Shown in pieces: positions 53,376-64,000 of a stretch of 64,000 nucleotides of DNA; position 1 is the stretch's first letter; the number at the start of each line of letters is the position of its first letter. The stretch is from Auricularia sp. M13 (Eukaryota; Basidiomycota; Agaricomycetes; Auriculariales; Auriculariaceae). The notes under the pieces were generated by a model that was not told where the DNA came from, made no database searches, and saw only the letters and a program-made list of their open reading frames with translations. The DNA lies in assembly GCA_037042915.1 (NCBI GenBank), contig CM073200.1, positions 2,476,832 to 2,540,831 of the forward strand. Reading direction: 5' to 3'. Both the position numbers and the translations under genes were made by a program.

Positions 53376-54583
53376 TTAACTGCGAGACTCTTTCTCTGCA
53401 GCCTCTCGAAAGCCTTTGAGTGCTGCTGGTCCCATCGTTGTCGACGATATTGTGACCTTGCCACCGGGGAAGCCAGGCGCGTCGATTACAATGCTCCGCT
53501 CCTTGCCATCGCTCGGATCGTCGAAGATCGAGTTAGAAGAGCTTGCAGGTGCGGGAGGAACAGAGTTAGTGCCCTGTGCTGTTGCAGATACCTGGGCAGC
53601 TGGACGCTGGCGGCACGCAGGCTTGTGGCGTTTCCAATCCTGAAAGAAAGGACGCGTCACTGGAGCTAGTCACGAAAGAATTAGGAAACCCCCTCACCGC
53701 GGTCTGACACTCTTTACTGCAGTAGTGTGCTTTGGTTTCTGTGGGGCAGCCTCCGGAACACTTGAGCAATGCAGCCTTCTTGGTGGCAATGATACCGCAT
53801 CCTGGCCTCGCACAGGAATACGCCGCCGGCTTCTTCGCGACCTTCTTGTCCTGCTTACGCATCTCGAGCTCGAGCTCAGCGGTGCGGCGGTCGAGGGCCT
53901 CCCAGAGGTAATCCATCTGCTCGAATTCGGGCTTGTACGGATGCGGCCACTTCCACGATGCGCGGGTCCGTGCGCCCATGTCGAAGGCGCGCTTCCCCGC
54001 GAACAGCACGGCGGGAGAGACGAAACCGAGCGCCGCGGCGTTGTTGGCGAACATCGCGGCGCGGGCGAGCGCATCGATGTTCATGCTATCTGGCATTTCC
54101 TTGAGCGCGTGGTCCATCTCTGTGGAGGCGAGAACGCTGTTCGCACGCGCCTCGACGCCACGCGGGACTCGAGCTGGGCGACCGGGCAGGGGAAGTACCA
54201 GTGGCGTCAAAAGGCGGTAGGCACCCTCGACATCCTTCTTTGCGCCGCAGCCTGTAATCATCCTACACCCGTGCATTAGGGACCATTGTCGGTCTGTGCT
54301 AAGGAACCTACCGCACTGCAAGATTCAACATATCGCCAGCATTACCGGCAGCTGCACCAAGTTTGAGGGCATCGGTGGGCCGCTCCTTCATTTCCTTGGT
54401 GGCTTCAGTCAGCGCCTTGGCGATATCCGGGTGGTCTTCAGCGTCGGCGGCCGCGATAAACGTGCTCATCTTCAATTGCATAAACTCCAGGATACTGTTG
54501 TCGGGCATCGTTGAACTCTGGATGCGTGCTTGAACGGCGTTGATATGCCCATTCATTGGTAGCTGCTGCTTTCGTGAGGCCAT
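53376..54583 (-). CDS. MYND zinc-finger protein
   Basis: Three exons (introns 54,263-54,311 and 53,640-53,697) join to 366 aa. The N-terminal two-thirds is helical and lacks a known domain (ATKEMKERPTDALKLG, KKDVEGAYRLLTPL, YKPEFEQMDYLWEAL). Near residues 240-290 is a MYND-type finger: SCARPGCGI, LLKCSGGCPTETKAHYCSKE, CQTADWKRHKPAC, with the usual Cys pairs and closing HxxxC. MYND fingers bind proline-rich partners and often appear in chromatin or signalling proteins. The C-terminal 60 residues are acidic and Ser-rich. Specific function unknown. Confidence 0.82.
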
Positions 54584-54749
54584 GGCGTCTAGCTTCGAAA
54601 GGTGAAAGGAAGGAAAAATACCCGGGACAAGCCGGTGGCGTGGGCACCACCATGAGTACGGACTTGGTGGGAGGATTATATCAAGAATCAATCGTAGTTG
54701 CTGATATGTACATGTCCAACAACACAAGCACGAGCGCGTAGGGCGGTAG

Positions 54750-56571
54750 TTAAAAGTCAAAAGGCGAGCCGCCAAATCCGCCGCGTCCTCCTCCACCGAA
54801 TGGGTATCCGCGGCCTCTGGCTCCGTGCATATGCGCGAATAGTTGCGAGATGTCGATGTTGGGCCCGAATCCAAAGTCAGGACGCGACTCGCCCGTGCCG
54901 TCCTCGTCCTCGCCGTCGTCATACCGCTGCCGCCGCTCAGGATCAGACAGCACCGTGTTCGCCTCGACGACGAGCTTGAACTTCTCCTCATCGCCGCCCT
55001 TGTCGGGATGGTGCTTTAAGCTCTCGCGTCGGTACGCCTTCTTTATTTCCGCCTCGGAGCACGTCCGCTCCAACCCGAGGATCTTGTAGTAGTCCTTGGT
55101 CTTGGACCGCTTTAACACAACCTCGGCCTTGCGCAACTCGTCCTTGATGGACCTCTCCACAGAGCCATCAAGGCCAGCTTCGCCCTGCGCCGCGTCCAAA
55201 GCTGCGCGGAAGTCCTGAACGGCTTCCTCGAAAGCGTCCTTCGCGAGCTTAGCGCGTGCGCGTGTTCGCAACGCCTTCCATTGCAGCGGCGAGATGGCTA
55301 TGCACTCGTCCGCATCTGCTATCGCTTCGTCCGCCTTATTGACCTTGAGGTAGGCAGTCGCGCGGTTGGAAAGCAGCGTAGCTCGCAGAGGGCCGCCGCT
55401 GCCTTCCTCGACGTTCTGGCCGATGATCTCGAGCGTCTCGGAGTACTTCGCGATAGCCTCTTCCGTGCGACCCGCTTTGAAGGCGGTGTTCCCCTCTTCC
55501 TTGACGCGCTCGACGTCGCGGGCCCTGCGCAACAACAGCCGGGCGGCTTTGTGCTCCGGGTCTGAGCGCAACGCCTGCTGCGCGTGCTGGATCGCCTGCT
55601 GCGTCTTGTTCGTGACGAACAATACCAATCCGCGCAGAGCCAGCGCGTCAGGTGCGTTCTGATCCAAGCGTAACGCGTCCCTGAGCATGATTTCAATACG
55701 AAAAGAACGTCGCAGAAGTGAATAGAACATGGAACTCACGAGGCGGCGATTGCGGCCGCGTCAAACTGCTTGCGCGCGAGGTCGATGCGCACACGCCACA
55801 GCCGCCATGCTACGGGCGGGTCACCCTCGCACGCGTCCGTGGCTTTATCAAGCGCCAACCGCGCAAACGACCAGTCGCCCTTCGCCATTGCCTCCTGCAC
55901 GCTGGTAATGTACGACTGCATTGTATTCGCCGCGTTCTGTTGCTGCAGAGCCGCTGCATTTCCGGGTTCCAGGGACAGCGCCGTTTGCAGTGTAGACAAT
56001 GCCAACGCCGGGTTGCCCAATGCAAGGTGACATCGCGCGAGTCGTGTGAGAGTCTTAGCAGAAGGCGCAGACGCCTGCAGCGCTGCAGCTGCCTGACAAT
56101 CTGCTAGCGACGGTTTGAAGCGTTTGAGTGCCATTTGCGCTGCTGCGCGGTTTGTGAGGTAGTTGGGCTCATTGGGATTCAGGTCTTGAAGTAATCAACA
56201 ATCAGCACCAGCCATACCAATGTAAAAAACGCGTACCTATAGCTTGCGTATAGAAGTTGATCGCGTCCTGGTATTTTTTCTGCTTAAAGAGCTCGTTGCC
56301 TTGCTCTTTCAACCGTTCGGCCTTTGTCGCAGGGTCAACGTCCGGTTCTACTGGCGGCGAAGGCGTTGCCGGGGGAGGCGTAGCAACTGGTGTCCCGTTT
56401 GATATTGGCTCTGATGAAGCCAATGGCCTGCAACCACAGGGTTGTGAGCAGACGCGTACGCGCTCATTGCGGTGGTACTCACGGGCTGCTAGGCGGCGGA
56501 CTGGTTGGCGGCACCGATGTTGAGGCGGCGGCCCTGGCGGCGGCGGACTTCTTGCTCTTTTTCTTGGTCAT
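54750..56571 (-). CDS. TPR and J-domain co-chaperone, DNAJC7/TPR2 type
   Basis: Four exons (introns 56,428-56,482, 56,185-56,236, 55,681-55,739) join in frame to 551 aa. A Lys/Ala/Pro-rich start (MTKKKSKKSAAARAAAS) precedes tetratricopeptide repeats: KEQGNELFKQKKYQDAINFY, LNPNEPNYLTNRAAA, and a second block with KEEGNTAFKAGRTEEAIAKY and ATLLSNRATAYLKVNK. A J domain follows (DYYKILGLERTCSEAEIKKA), with the HPD motif in KHHPDKGGDEE, then a Gly/Phe-rich end. These proteins bind Hsp70 and Hsp90 through the TPRs and stimulate Hsp70 ATPase through the J domain. Domain order and length match DNAJC7. Confidence 0.92.
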
Positions 56572-57755
56572 CGTCGCGGTCGATGAGGCAATAGGCAAAA
56601 GTCAAGCGAATCGAAGCGGGATCGGCCGGCGGTACGGCGGCTGCTAAAGCAAGTGCCACAACGAGGCACGGCCTTGCAGCATGTCCAACTCTGCATCTCA
56701 CCTCGCGGGAATGTCACTTTCAATGCAAGCTCTCTGATACCGAAGTCTCGCGCCGCAATTCCGTCCGTTCGGAGCCAGGCATGCGATATCCTCACAGCCC
56801 GCGTTCCGATTCATTTTCCATGCATACTCGACCCATGCGCACACAACGGATATACTAGGCCTTTCCCCAACTCGGAACACGCCAAATATGCGTGCGCGAC
56901 GCGTACAAAGTTCATCTGAAACTCCGCTGTCATCCCTTGTCTCCGCTCCTGTCGCTCTGGTCTCTGCTTTATGTTCGACCTTATGGAATCATTTACGCTG
57001 CTTGGACTGAGCCTATGGACCCACGATTGTGCCATTGCGGCGTTATAGGAAGTACTCATCACAGTCGCAGCGACGCGAAGATATGCATCTATCCTTTAAG
57101 CTATCGTCGTCCCGTCTAGTTCGCGGCAGCCTTTCGCCCTCCACTGCGTCCTGATACACCTATCTTAACTGGCGCCGTCTCCATTACCTGATTGCATTTC
57201 CGCGCCTGGCCCTGACGACATCATGTCCAAGGTACAAAGCTCGTTTGGGATCCACAAGGGCCGTGTCTGGCCGTCATTGCTTCCTCGCTGTGCGGCGGGC
57301 CGCTCAGGAAACCTCTTCATACAGGCTGTAGTCGCCGTCTCTTCGACAGGTCAGGGCTCCGCGACTCTTGCAACCTTGTATGGGACAGGAACCGCTGCAG
57401 CACGTGAGGCCTCCACAAAATGCGATGGTTCTCGTAGCTTTCCCTGAAACCTGGTGCCCGAACAGTTCTGAAAATATGAGCACAGTATGTAGTCGCTACA
57501 GTGCTGTTTATGCCCGTGAGATTCGGATATAACATTAAGCGGATTGCAGTCATACAGGTGCAATCCGAATCGATGGCAATCAATTTCTGTGCCGTAACTG
57601 TGCGAACATTCTTTCCATCTCGACTCAGCTTCAACCCCAGCCACGCAGCGCGCCGTATCAGTTATCTATGCACGCTGTGAAGAGGTTTAATCAACAGTTC
57701 GTAGCCTCCGGTGTATTCCAAAGGTTTGCTTTCCTACATTGCAGAACGTACATTT
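56572..57755. other. Intergenic region, no supported gene
   Basis: Promoter side of the DNAJC7-type gene on the left and 3' flank of the monooxygenase on the right. A small plus-strand frame at 57,223-57,447 has a reasonable ATG but no features I recognise. Confidence 0.35.
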
Positions 57756-59657
57756 TCACGCGCTGACCTCGATACCCTCCAGTCCACCTGCCTCCCTCCA
57801 AGCCTCAATTCGCCTGGTATAGTCGATTATTCCTTCTCCCCACGTCGAGGACCTGGCCATCTTGAACTGATCCGCCTGGGAGGTCACCTTCTCGACCTCA
57901 CCCTCGCGCGTGATGTAGCTCGGAGTGCAACCCATGACCGAAGCCATCCTTGCCGCGCGCATGGCGGTCTGCATCGCCCACGCCTCCTCGGCCTCCTTGG
58001 TGACCTCAACGACGAACTTGTCAGAGCCGACCTTCTTGCCGGCTTCGGTCAGGATATACGCCGTGTGGCGCGCGACGATGTCCAGGATGTGCACCACGTT
58101 GGCCGTCATGCCGAGCTGCGTGGGCGTGAAGAAGAACAGGTTGGGGAAGTCGTGCGACGCGATGCCGTGCAGCGTCGCGGGGCCGTTGTCCCACTTGTCG
58201 TTGAGGTCCGCGCCGTTGCGACCGGTGACGCGCGCACCCGTGCAGAAGGCCGGGTTCGTGCTGGGCGCGCGGAAGCCAGTGGCGAAGACGAGGATATCGA
58301 CAGGGTACTCGACGCCGTTGGCGACGACGGCGTTCTTGGTGAGGCGCTCGACGCCGCGGCCGTCGGTGTCGACGAGCTTGACATTCGGCTGATTGAACGC
58401 GGGCAGGTAGTCGTCGTGGAAGGTCGGCCGCTTGCACCACCCAGCGTACCACGCCTTGAGCTTCTGCGCCGTGTCCTTGTCCTTCACGATCTCGTCGACG
58501 CGGGCCCGTACGCGCTCCGACCGCGGGAAATCCAGGGCGTGCAGCTCAGCAATGTACGCGGGGATGTCCTCGGGCTGAAGGATCTTGCCAGGCTGCCCGA
58601 GAAGCGCCTTGTACGCGGCGAACCGACTCCAGCCGTCTTGGACGAGGTCCACGGGGTCGGGCGCGCCGCACAGATGCGACGCAAAGTTCTCCGCGCGCTT
58701 GGGCTGCCAGCCCTTGCCAGTCGCGATCTTCGTCCTGAACATCTCCGGATCCGTTTCGTGCTGGCCACGGACGTCGCACGCGGACGGCGTGCGCTGGAAG
58801 ACATAGAGCTCGCCCGCGTACTTGGCTAACTCGGGGATGACCTGGATGGCCGTCGCGCCGGTGCCAATGATGCCGACCTTCTTGCCGCGCAGCCCTTCGA
58901 GCTTGGGGTCCTCGGGCGAGCCGCCCGTGATCTGATAGTTCCAGCGGGCAGTGTGGAAGTTCTTGCCCTCGAACTCGTCGAGGCCGGGGACCTTGGGAAG
59001 GTGGGGGATGCTGAGCAGGCCGCCGGTGACCATCACAAACGGTGCGTAGACAGTGATGTCGCGCCCGGCCTCCTTCGGGCCGCGATACTCGGTGATCTCG
59101 ACCTTCCACTGCTTGCGGCTCTCGTCCCAGGCCTGGCTCTTGACCTGCGAGCGGAATTGCGAGCGGATGTTCCACTGGGCAGCGATCCGGTTGGCCTGCG
59201 CGCGCAGCTCAGGGCCGTACGAGTACTTGTGCTTGGGCATATAGCCCGTCTCCTCTAGCAGCGGCATATAGATGTAGCTCTCGACGTCGCACATGAGGCC
59301 TGGGTAGCGGTTCCAGTACCACGTGCCGCCGAAGCCGCCCGCGGTATCGACGATGCAGATGTCCTCGGCGCGGAAGCCGGCATCGATGAGGCGCGCTGCG
59401 AAGATGAGCCCGCCGTAGCCGCCGCCGTAGATGAGGAACTTGATCTCAGAATCATCGTTCAGGACGGACGGCTGCGCGTTGAGCGTGTCGTGGTCGACCC
59501 AGGGATCATCGATGAGATATTTGAAGCGGTCCGTCTCGTCGAGGTTGAGATACTGCGCAATACCATCTGCGCGGAGACGCTTGGCACGCTCCTCCGCGTA
59601 CTTTGCCTGGGTCTGCGCGTCGGGCGCGACCTTCGCGGGCTGCGCAGGTGCTGCCAT
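57756..59657 (-). CDS. Flavin-containing Baeyer-Villiger-type monooxygenase
   Basis: A 633-residue intronless gene, unlike its intron-rich neighbours. FAD-binding Rossmann motif GGGYGG at residues 78-83, then GGTWYWNRYPG with the Trp/Tyr signature. The Baeyer-Villiger fingerprint FxGxxxHxxxW is at 229-239 (FEGKNFHTARW), and the NADPH-binding motif GTGATA is at 265-270. FATGFRAP marks the late flavoprotein motif. The long N-terminal extension (about 70 residues) and total length fit the fungal 4-hydroxyacetophenone- or cyclododecanone-type enzymes. It inserts oxygen next to a ketone to form an ester or lactone; the substrate is unknown. A 372-codon frame on the other strand is a GC-driven shadow. 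Confidence 0.92.
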   Translation of the reverse strand: MAAPAQPAKVAPDAQTQAKYAEERAKRLRADGIAQYLNLDETDRFKYLIDDPWVDHDTLNAQPSVLNDDSEIKFLIYGGGYGGLIFAARLIDAGFRAEDICIVDTAGGFGGTWYWNRYPGLMCDVESYIYMPLLEETGYMPKHKYSYGPELRAQANRIAAQWNIRSQFRSQVKSQAWDESRKQWKVEITEYRGPKEAGRDITVYAPFVMVTGGLLSIPHLPKVPGLDEFEGKNFHTARWNYQITGGSPEDPKLEGLRGKKVGIIGTGATAIQVIPELAKYAGELYVFQRTPSACDVRGQHETDPEMFRTKIATGKGWQPKRAENFASHLCGAPDPVDLVQDGWSRFAAYKALLGQPGKILQPEDIPAYIAELHALDFPRSERVRARVDEIVKDKDTAQKLKAWYAGWCKRPTFHDDYLPAFNQPNVKLVDTDGRGVERLTKNAVVANGVEYPVDILVFATGFRAPSTNPAFCTGARVTGRNGADLNDKWDNGPATLHGIASHDFPNLFFFTPTQLGMTANVVHILDIVARHTAYILTEAGKKVGSDKFVVEVTKEAEEAWAMQTAMRAARMASVMGCTPSYITREGEVEKVTSQADQFKMARSSTWGEGIIDYTRRIEAWREAGGLEGIEVSA

Positions 59658-60589
59658 TTCCGAACGAGTTCAAGGTGCGAGAAGCGCTGTTCAGGATCCT
59701 CCAGCGCCCGTCAGTGCAATGGACACATCAGGTGTACTTACGCACCCCGGTTAAGGCAGGAAGTCTACCTTAACAAGCTCAGGAGCGGACGAGTCCTTTG
59801 TACCCCACACACGGTGCAGAGAAGAAATCGGGAAGGCATCTCGTGGATGATACGATACAGTGCCCAGAGCCACGGCGGCCGCATGCGGGCGTTGACAGGA
59901 GCATCCGGATCCATGCTGCCCCCACCCTGCCCGGCCCCCGAGTCCCACGAATCCCAAGCTCTGTATGTAGCCGGCATGGGTGGCTTCATGCAGGTCAGAA
60001 ACCACGGACTGATTACCGACGGACAACAATAATTGACTGGGATCATGTTTATCCATCTCTTCGTCGCCCCCTCACCGTTCCCATCAGTCACAGTGCTACT
60101 GTAGATGGACCCAGAGGCTGTCATCCGGACGATTTGACCAGGCTGCTCGACGCTGTGCAAGCTGTTGCCAATGCCGGCGACGGTGCCAGATTGTATCAGG
60201 CAAATATGTATTGAACCCGTCGGAGCTCAATATTAATCTGACTCTGCCTCACTCTCAGTAACTGAAAATGGTACAAATTGTGTTGGCCCTGCGCTTCGAT
60301 GAACGCTCTCCCCATTCTACGCGACCGCAAGTCGATGGCGCTCGAGGGCGGCAGGGTGCCTGGCTTCCACCGCTCAACGTTCAACAAGCGTTCATGCTTG
60401 CACTTTGAAAAATGGCATGCACAGCTTGGCGATCACTTGCCACCCAGTCGCCGTCGGACTAATACGACGAGACACTAGGACTGCAGTGACTTAGCAGCAG
60501 TCTATTCTGACTCGGACCTGACTCGTTGTCAATCCTCACGAACGCTTATAACGCCGCCTACTGGAATCCGGGAGCTGCATCTGACGATA
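59658..60589. other. Divergent promoter region
   Basis: Between the starts of the monooxygenase (minus) and the vWA-RBR gene (plus). Only short unrelated frames. Confidence 0.4.
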
Positions 60590-63500
60590 ATGACCGCCGC
60601 AATGGACAAGCAGTACGACCTGCTCATCGTCACCGACGCTACTGGGAGCATGGGCAGCTATTTGAACGCCCTGAATACCTCCATTCCAGAGGTCCTCGCC
60701 CTAACTCGACTTTCGGGACTCTTTTCGCGCATCGGTGTCATTGCCTACTATGATTACTGCGACGGCGAGGTGGTTCGGTGGTCTGGCTGGGACCGGGACC
60801 CGCAGGACCTTCTTAACTTTGTCGCACGTCTTAGGCCCACCGGCGGTGGCGACTGGCCTGAAGCAGGTGCGTTCTTCGTCGTGACATGCTCACCGCTGCG
60901 AAGCAAAGTCTGACATCCCTGACAGCCAAAACCGCTTTGATTCGCGCCATGCAATACTCTGACTATAAGCACAAGAACAAGGAGACCATCGTGCTCTTCT
61001 ACACTGACGCCCCGCCTCACCACGCACACTATGGCGGGCAGAACATGGTCTCCGAGACCAAGGCTTTCAAGACTGGCGCAACGGACTGGGTCACCATCGC
61101 CTTCACGGCCAAGGCGCGCCACATGCGCGTGTTCACCTTCGTCGCGAACGGCATGGCAGACACCGAGCTGCGCTTCTACGCGTTTCTATCCCAGGCGACG
61201 GGAGGCCTCTGCATGACAACCGCCCAGACCAGCCAGGCCATCTCGCGCCTTACGATCGACGTCCTGCTCCACTGGATGGGCGCCGCTGAACCCTCCGCCA
61301 AGCCGCACGTGCACGTCAGCCAGACTGTCGTGTTCGACGTTGCGCCGCAGGACGCGCGCCCCAAGCCCTCTGACGAGGCAAAGAACTGCGGCGGATACCT
61401 CCCCGCTGCGAAGGGCCAGAACGTCAAGGAAGTCAAGCTCGTTCGCAAGCAGCTGGATCCGGCGCAGGACATTGTGCGCGCGGACCTCGACGCCAGGTTC
61501 GTCGCGCTCGCCAAGAGGTTCTCAAACCCCGAGGAGACGGAATACCGCGCGACGGTGTACTCCACCCTCCGCCAGATCATAGACACCAACGTGTTCTCGC
61601 TCACGTATAACGCCGTATTCGGTCAGCTGTGGCGCGCCGTATGCCGCGAGCAGACCGTCGAGAAGGAGGAAATCACTACGGCCTTTGGTGCCAGCGTTGG
61701 CAAGATCACCGACAAGACACTGCGCGAGGACATGACCGCATGGCTGGAGGCGAGCTACGACTCGACCGCTGAGATTAAGGACATCATTGAGAAGGCCGGA
61801 GAAGGCGGGCAGTGGATGTACCTCGACCTCGACGCACAGATCGACATGACTCGAGTTGAGCTGCTCGAGGCGTCTCGCAGCTTCCACCGCGGCGTCCTGA
61901 AGAAGCTCGCATCTATCTTCACCCATGCTAAGGCACGTGCACTCCATGCCCGATGCTTACTTTGCTAACTGGACATCCCTCACAGCTCGTAGAGCCCGGG
62001 ACCGTGTTGACCGAGCACCAGCGCGCAATTCCGCTCAGCCTACCTCCCCGCCACATCTTCCGTCTCCTTCCTCATCTCGTCGTCCCGGGGACACTCTACA
62101 GCTCGCGCGCCTCGGCCGTGATGGCCATCCTCGCGCTGCAGGTCGGCGTGCCCTTCCTCGCAGAGGCAGCAACGACCGTCGCGGGGTACACCAAGGGCAC
62201 CTGGCTCGATCTCGAGCATCCCGAGACCGTCAGCTGGGAGTGCGCGGCGTTCCTCCTCAACGTGCCCGACCCGGACCTCTGCCTCACGCCTGAGGAGCGC
62301 AAGACATACGAAGGCATGCGACGCTACCGCCTGCTCGAGCTGAACCTCGACGCGACTCTCGACGCACGCGTGCCGTGGACTCCCGACAAGGCGCGCGGGG
62401 TTGGCGATATCCGCGTTCGGTGTGCGCTGTGTGGGATGATGCGCAGCACGACGATCATGAGCAACGACATGCGCGGCGTGTGCGGCTATTGCGTCTCCTA
62501 CCAGCTCGTCGGCGGAGACCCCAAGCCGCAGGATGTCCCCGGATGCGACGCGATGGAGAGCTGTTGGGTCGAATGCAGCGTCAAGACATGTCGCGCGCAG
62601 TACGTTGTCGAGAACCCGGCAGCACTGAACGTGAGTGGATGCGGCTTCCTGTGTTTTCCACTGAGCTGACATATTCGTCCTTCAGGTGCGTCCCAAGTGC
62701 TGGTACTGTCGCAACAACGCGCCCTGTCCGTTCCTCGAATGCAGCACATGCACGAACCGCGTCGTCGTTCCGAAGAAGTTCGCCCCGGGCAACGTCAAGA
62801 GCTACAAGTGCCCGGCCTGCGTTCAGGGCGCGCGCGCAACGCAGACGGACGCCGAGACGACTCCGCGAACGCTTTGCGACGAGAACGGCGTCGACTGGCT
62901 CGGCGTCGCAAACATCCCCGGCGCAACATTCACCGGCCAGTCGGCGTTCAAGCTCTATAAGGCGCATGGTGATGCTCCGTTCGCTGGCGTCGCCACTCCC
63001 TCCAACGCGCCGGCGCTCACTCTGCACGGCAAGCGCGTGATGAACCCAGCGGCGCTGACGGCTCAGCTCTCCGCACGGGTGGGCCGCGGCGAGGTGGCGC
63101 GGCGGACGTGCGCGCTGTGCTTCGACGACTTCCCTCCCGACCGTGTGGGCCCTGCCTGCGGACGTACAGGGTGTGCCCAACGAGTGTGCGCCGCGTGCCT
63201 ACGCGAGTGGTACGGCCGCAACGCGCCGGGGACGCTACTCAACGCGATGGAGCTCACGTGCCCGTTCTGCCGCCGTATCCCCATCGCCAAGATTGTATTG
63301 CGCACGAATCCCGAGGTTGGCGGACTCAAGGGTGTGTTTGCCATATATTCTTTTGAAAATCGGTTTGCATGCTGACGATGTTGCAGGCATCAAGGATGCG
63401 TTGGCCGACCGCGCGTGGTTCTATGCATGGTGCGGACAGTGCAGCACGGCAAAGCAAGCAGTCGAACGTCAGTGCACGGTCGACGGACAGCTTCCTCGAA

Positions 63501-63944
63501 TCCGCGACTTCGTGTGTGACGACTGTCAGACGGGGAATAGGCTCGAGATGGAGCGCCTGGAGGCGGAGCGCCAGCAATTGGAGGCTCTCGCGCGTCACTT
63601 GGACGCCGAGGACGAGGCTGCTGCTCGACAGTTGCGCGCCGTTGAGCAGGCCCTCGCCCTAGCAAAGAAGAACAAGACATCCAAGACACTGCCTTGTCCG
63701 CGGTGTACGGTTCTCGTCGAGAAGGTATGCATATTCTGCTCGTTTGAGTTGTCGAAGCCGTGTCTAACCTTTATGATGCCAGACCTTTGGATGCGACCAC
63801 ATTACCTGTCAATGCGGCGCTCATTGGTGCTGGGTATGCGGCGAGGAGAGCACGGCGCAGCGCATCTATAAGCACTTGAGCCAGATGCACGGGAATTACT
63901 ATAATGACCCCGCCGACGCTGACGACTGGTATGATTCAGACTAA
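60590..63944 (+). CDS. vWA domain and RBR-type (RING-IBR-RING) E3 ubiquitin ligase
   Basis: Six exons (introns 60,867-60,925, 61,933-61,985 with a GC donor, 62,631-62,685, 63,332-63,386, 63,725-63,782) join in frame to 1,024 aa. Residues 1-240 form a vWA domain: [17 protein letters not shown] carries the DxSxS-like metal site (here DATGS), and [12 protein letters not shown] follows. A middle part of about 450 residues is unassigned, with Cys pairs at RCALCGMM and [15 protein letters not shown]. The end is an RBR-like set: TCALCFDDF...TCPFCRR, then WCGQC...CDDC, a coiled coil ([17 protein letters not shown]), and CPRC...[18 protein letters not shown]. In RBR ligases a Cys of the last RING accepts ubiquitin from the E2. 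Cytosolic. The alternative start at 60,602 would remove four residues. Confidence 0.88.
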
Positions 63945-64000
63945 GAACGGAGTGCATCCCTTGTATATCCGTAATAATAATATATACGCTCTCTGTGTTT
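63945..64000. other. 3' flank of the last gene
   Basis: AT-rich (GTAATAATAATATATACG), consistent with a 3' UTR; the window ends here. Confidence 0.4.

Noticed and set aside
57711-58829. 372-codon plus-strand frame opposite the monooxygenase
   Set aside because: Antisense shadow in a GC-rich gene; no motif and no intron set.

Overview
The window is nuclear DNA from a filamentous basidiomycete, most likely an Agaricomycete. The genes are split by many 44-75 nt GT-AG introns (two GC-AG). The families present fit that group: F-box and BTB proteins, an RTA1 transporter, a GH44 glucanase, a vWA-RBR ubiquitin ligase and a UstYa-type oxidase. No bacterial, viral or organellar signature was seen.

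Positions 1-31,000 look accessory: sparse, hard-to-place genes, repeats and broken copies. They hold a partial gene at the left edge, an F-box-like gene, a possible cysteine-protease-like protein, and three contiguous tandem arrays (5.46-7.96 kb; the first has nucleosome-sized units of about 150 bp). Next comes a 1,662-codon gene with an Fe(II)/2-oxoglutarate dioxygenase-like core resembling the TET/JBP type (8.27-13.86 kb). After it lie an EXO84 fragment with compensating frameshifts, a tRNA-like element, a duplicated 88-bp module, a large minus-strand zinc-motif protein, an F-box gene cut short by an 11-bp inverted minisatellite with an intact paralogue beside it, and a BTB gene with a frame break. 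The dioxygenase gene and a 124-aa gene 11 kb away share a 45-bp palindromic element 70-80 bp before their ATGs.

Positions 31,000-64,000 are gene-dense with well-preserved genes: RTA1-type transporter, cytidine deaminase, a membrane protein with two repeated extracellular modules, secreted GH44 endoglucanase, DHA2-type MFS transporter with a very long tail, squalene synthase (ERG9), F-box protein, MYND protein, DNAJC7-type TPR/J co-chaperone, Baeyer-Villiger-type monooxygenase and vWA-RBR E3 ligase.

The most interesting locus is 50.4-52.6 kb. Two short paralogous secreted peptides (48 and 47 aa), both too small for usual gene calling, flank a UstYa/DUF3328-family oxidase gene. Each has an MF(I/V)PR start, a signal peptide, PFGPG(E/D), and a terminal FKR dibasic site. 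This layout (secreted precursors, a Kex2-like site, a UstYa oxidase) is what is known for fungal ribosomal peptide (RiPP, dikaritin-type) pathways, so this is a candidate small basidiomycete RiPP system. One caveat: the oxidase reading frame has a one-base mismatch near 51,301.
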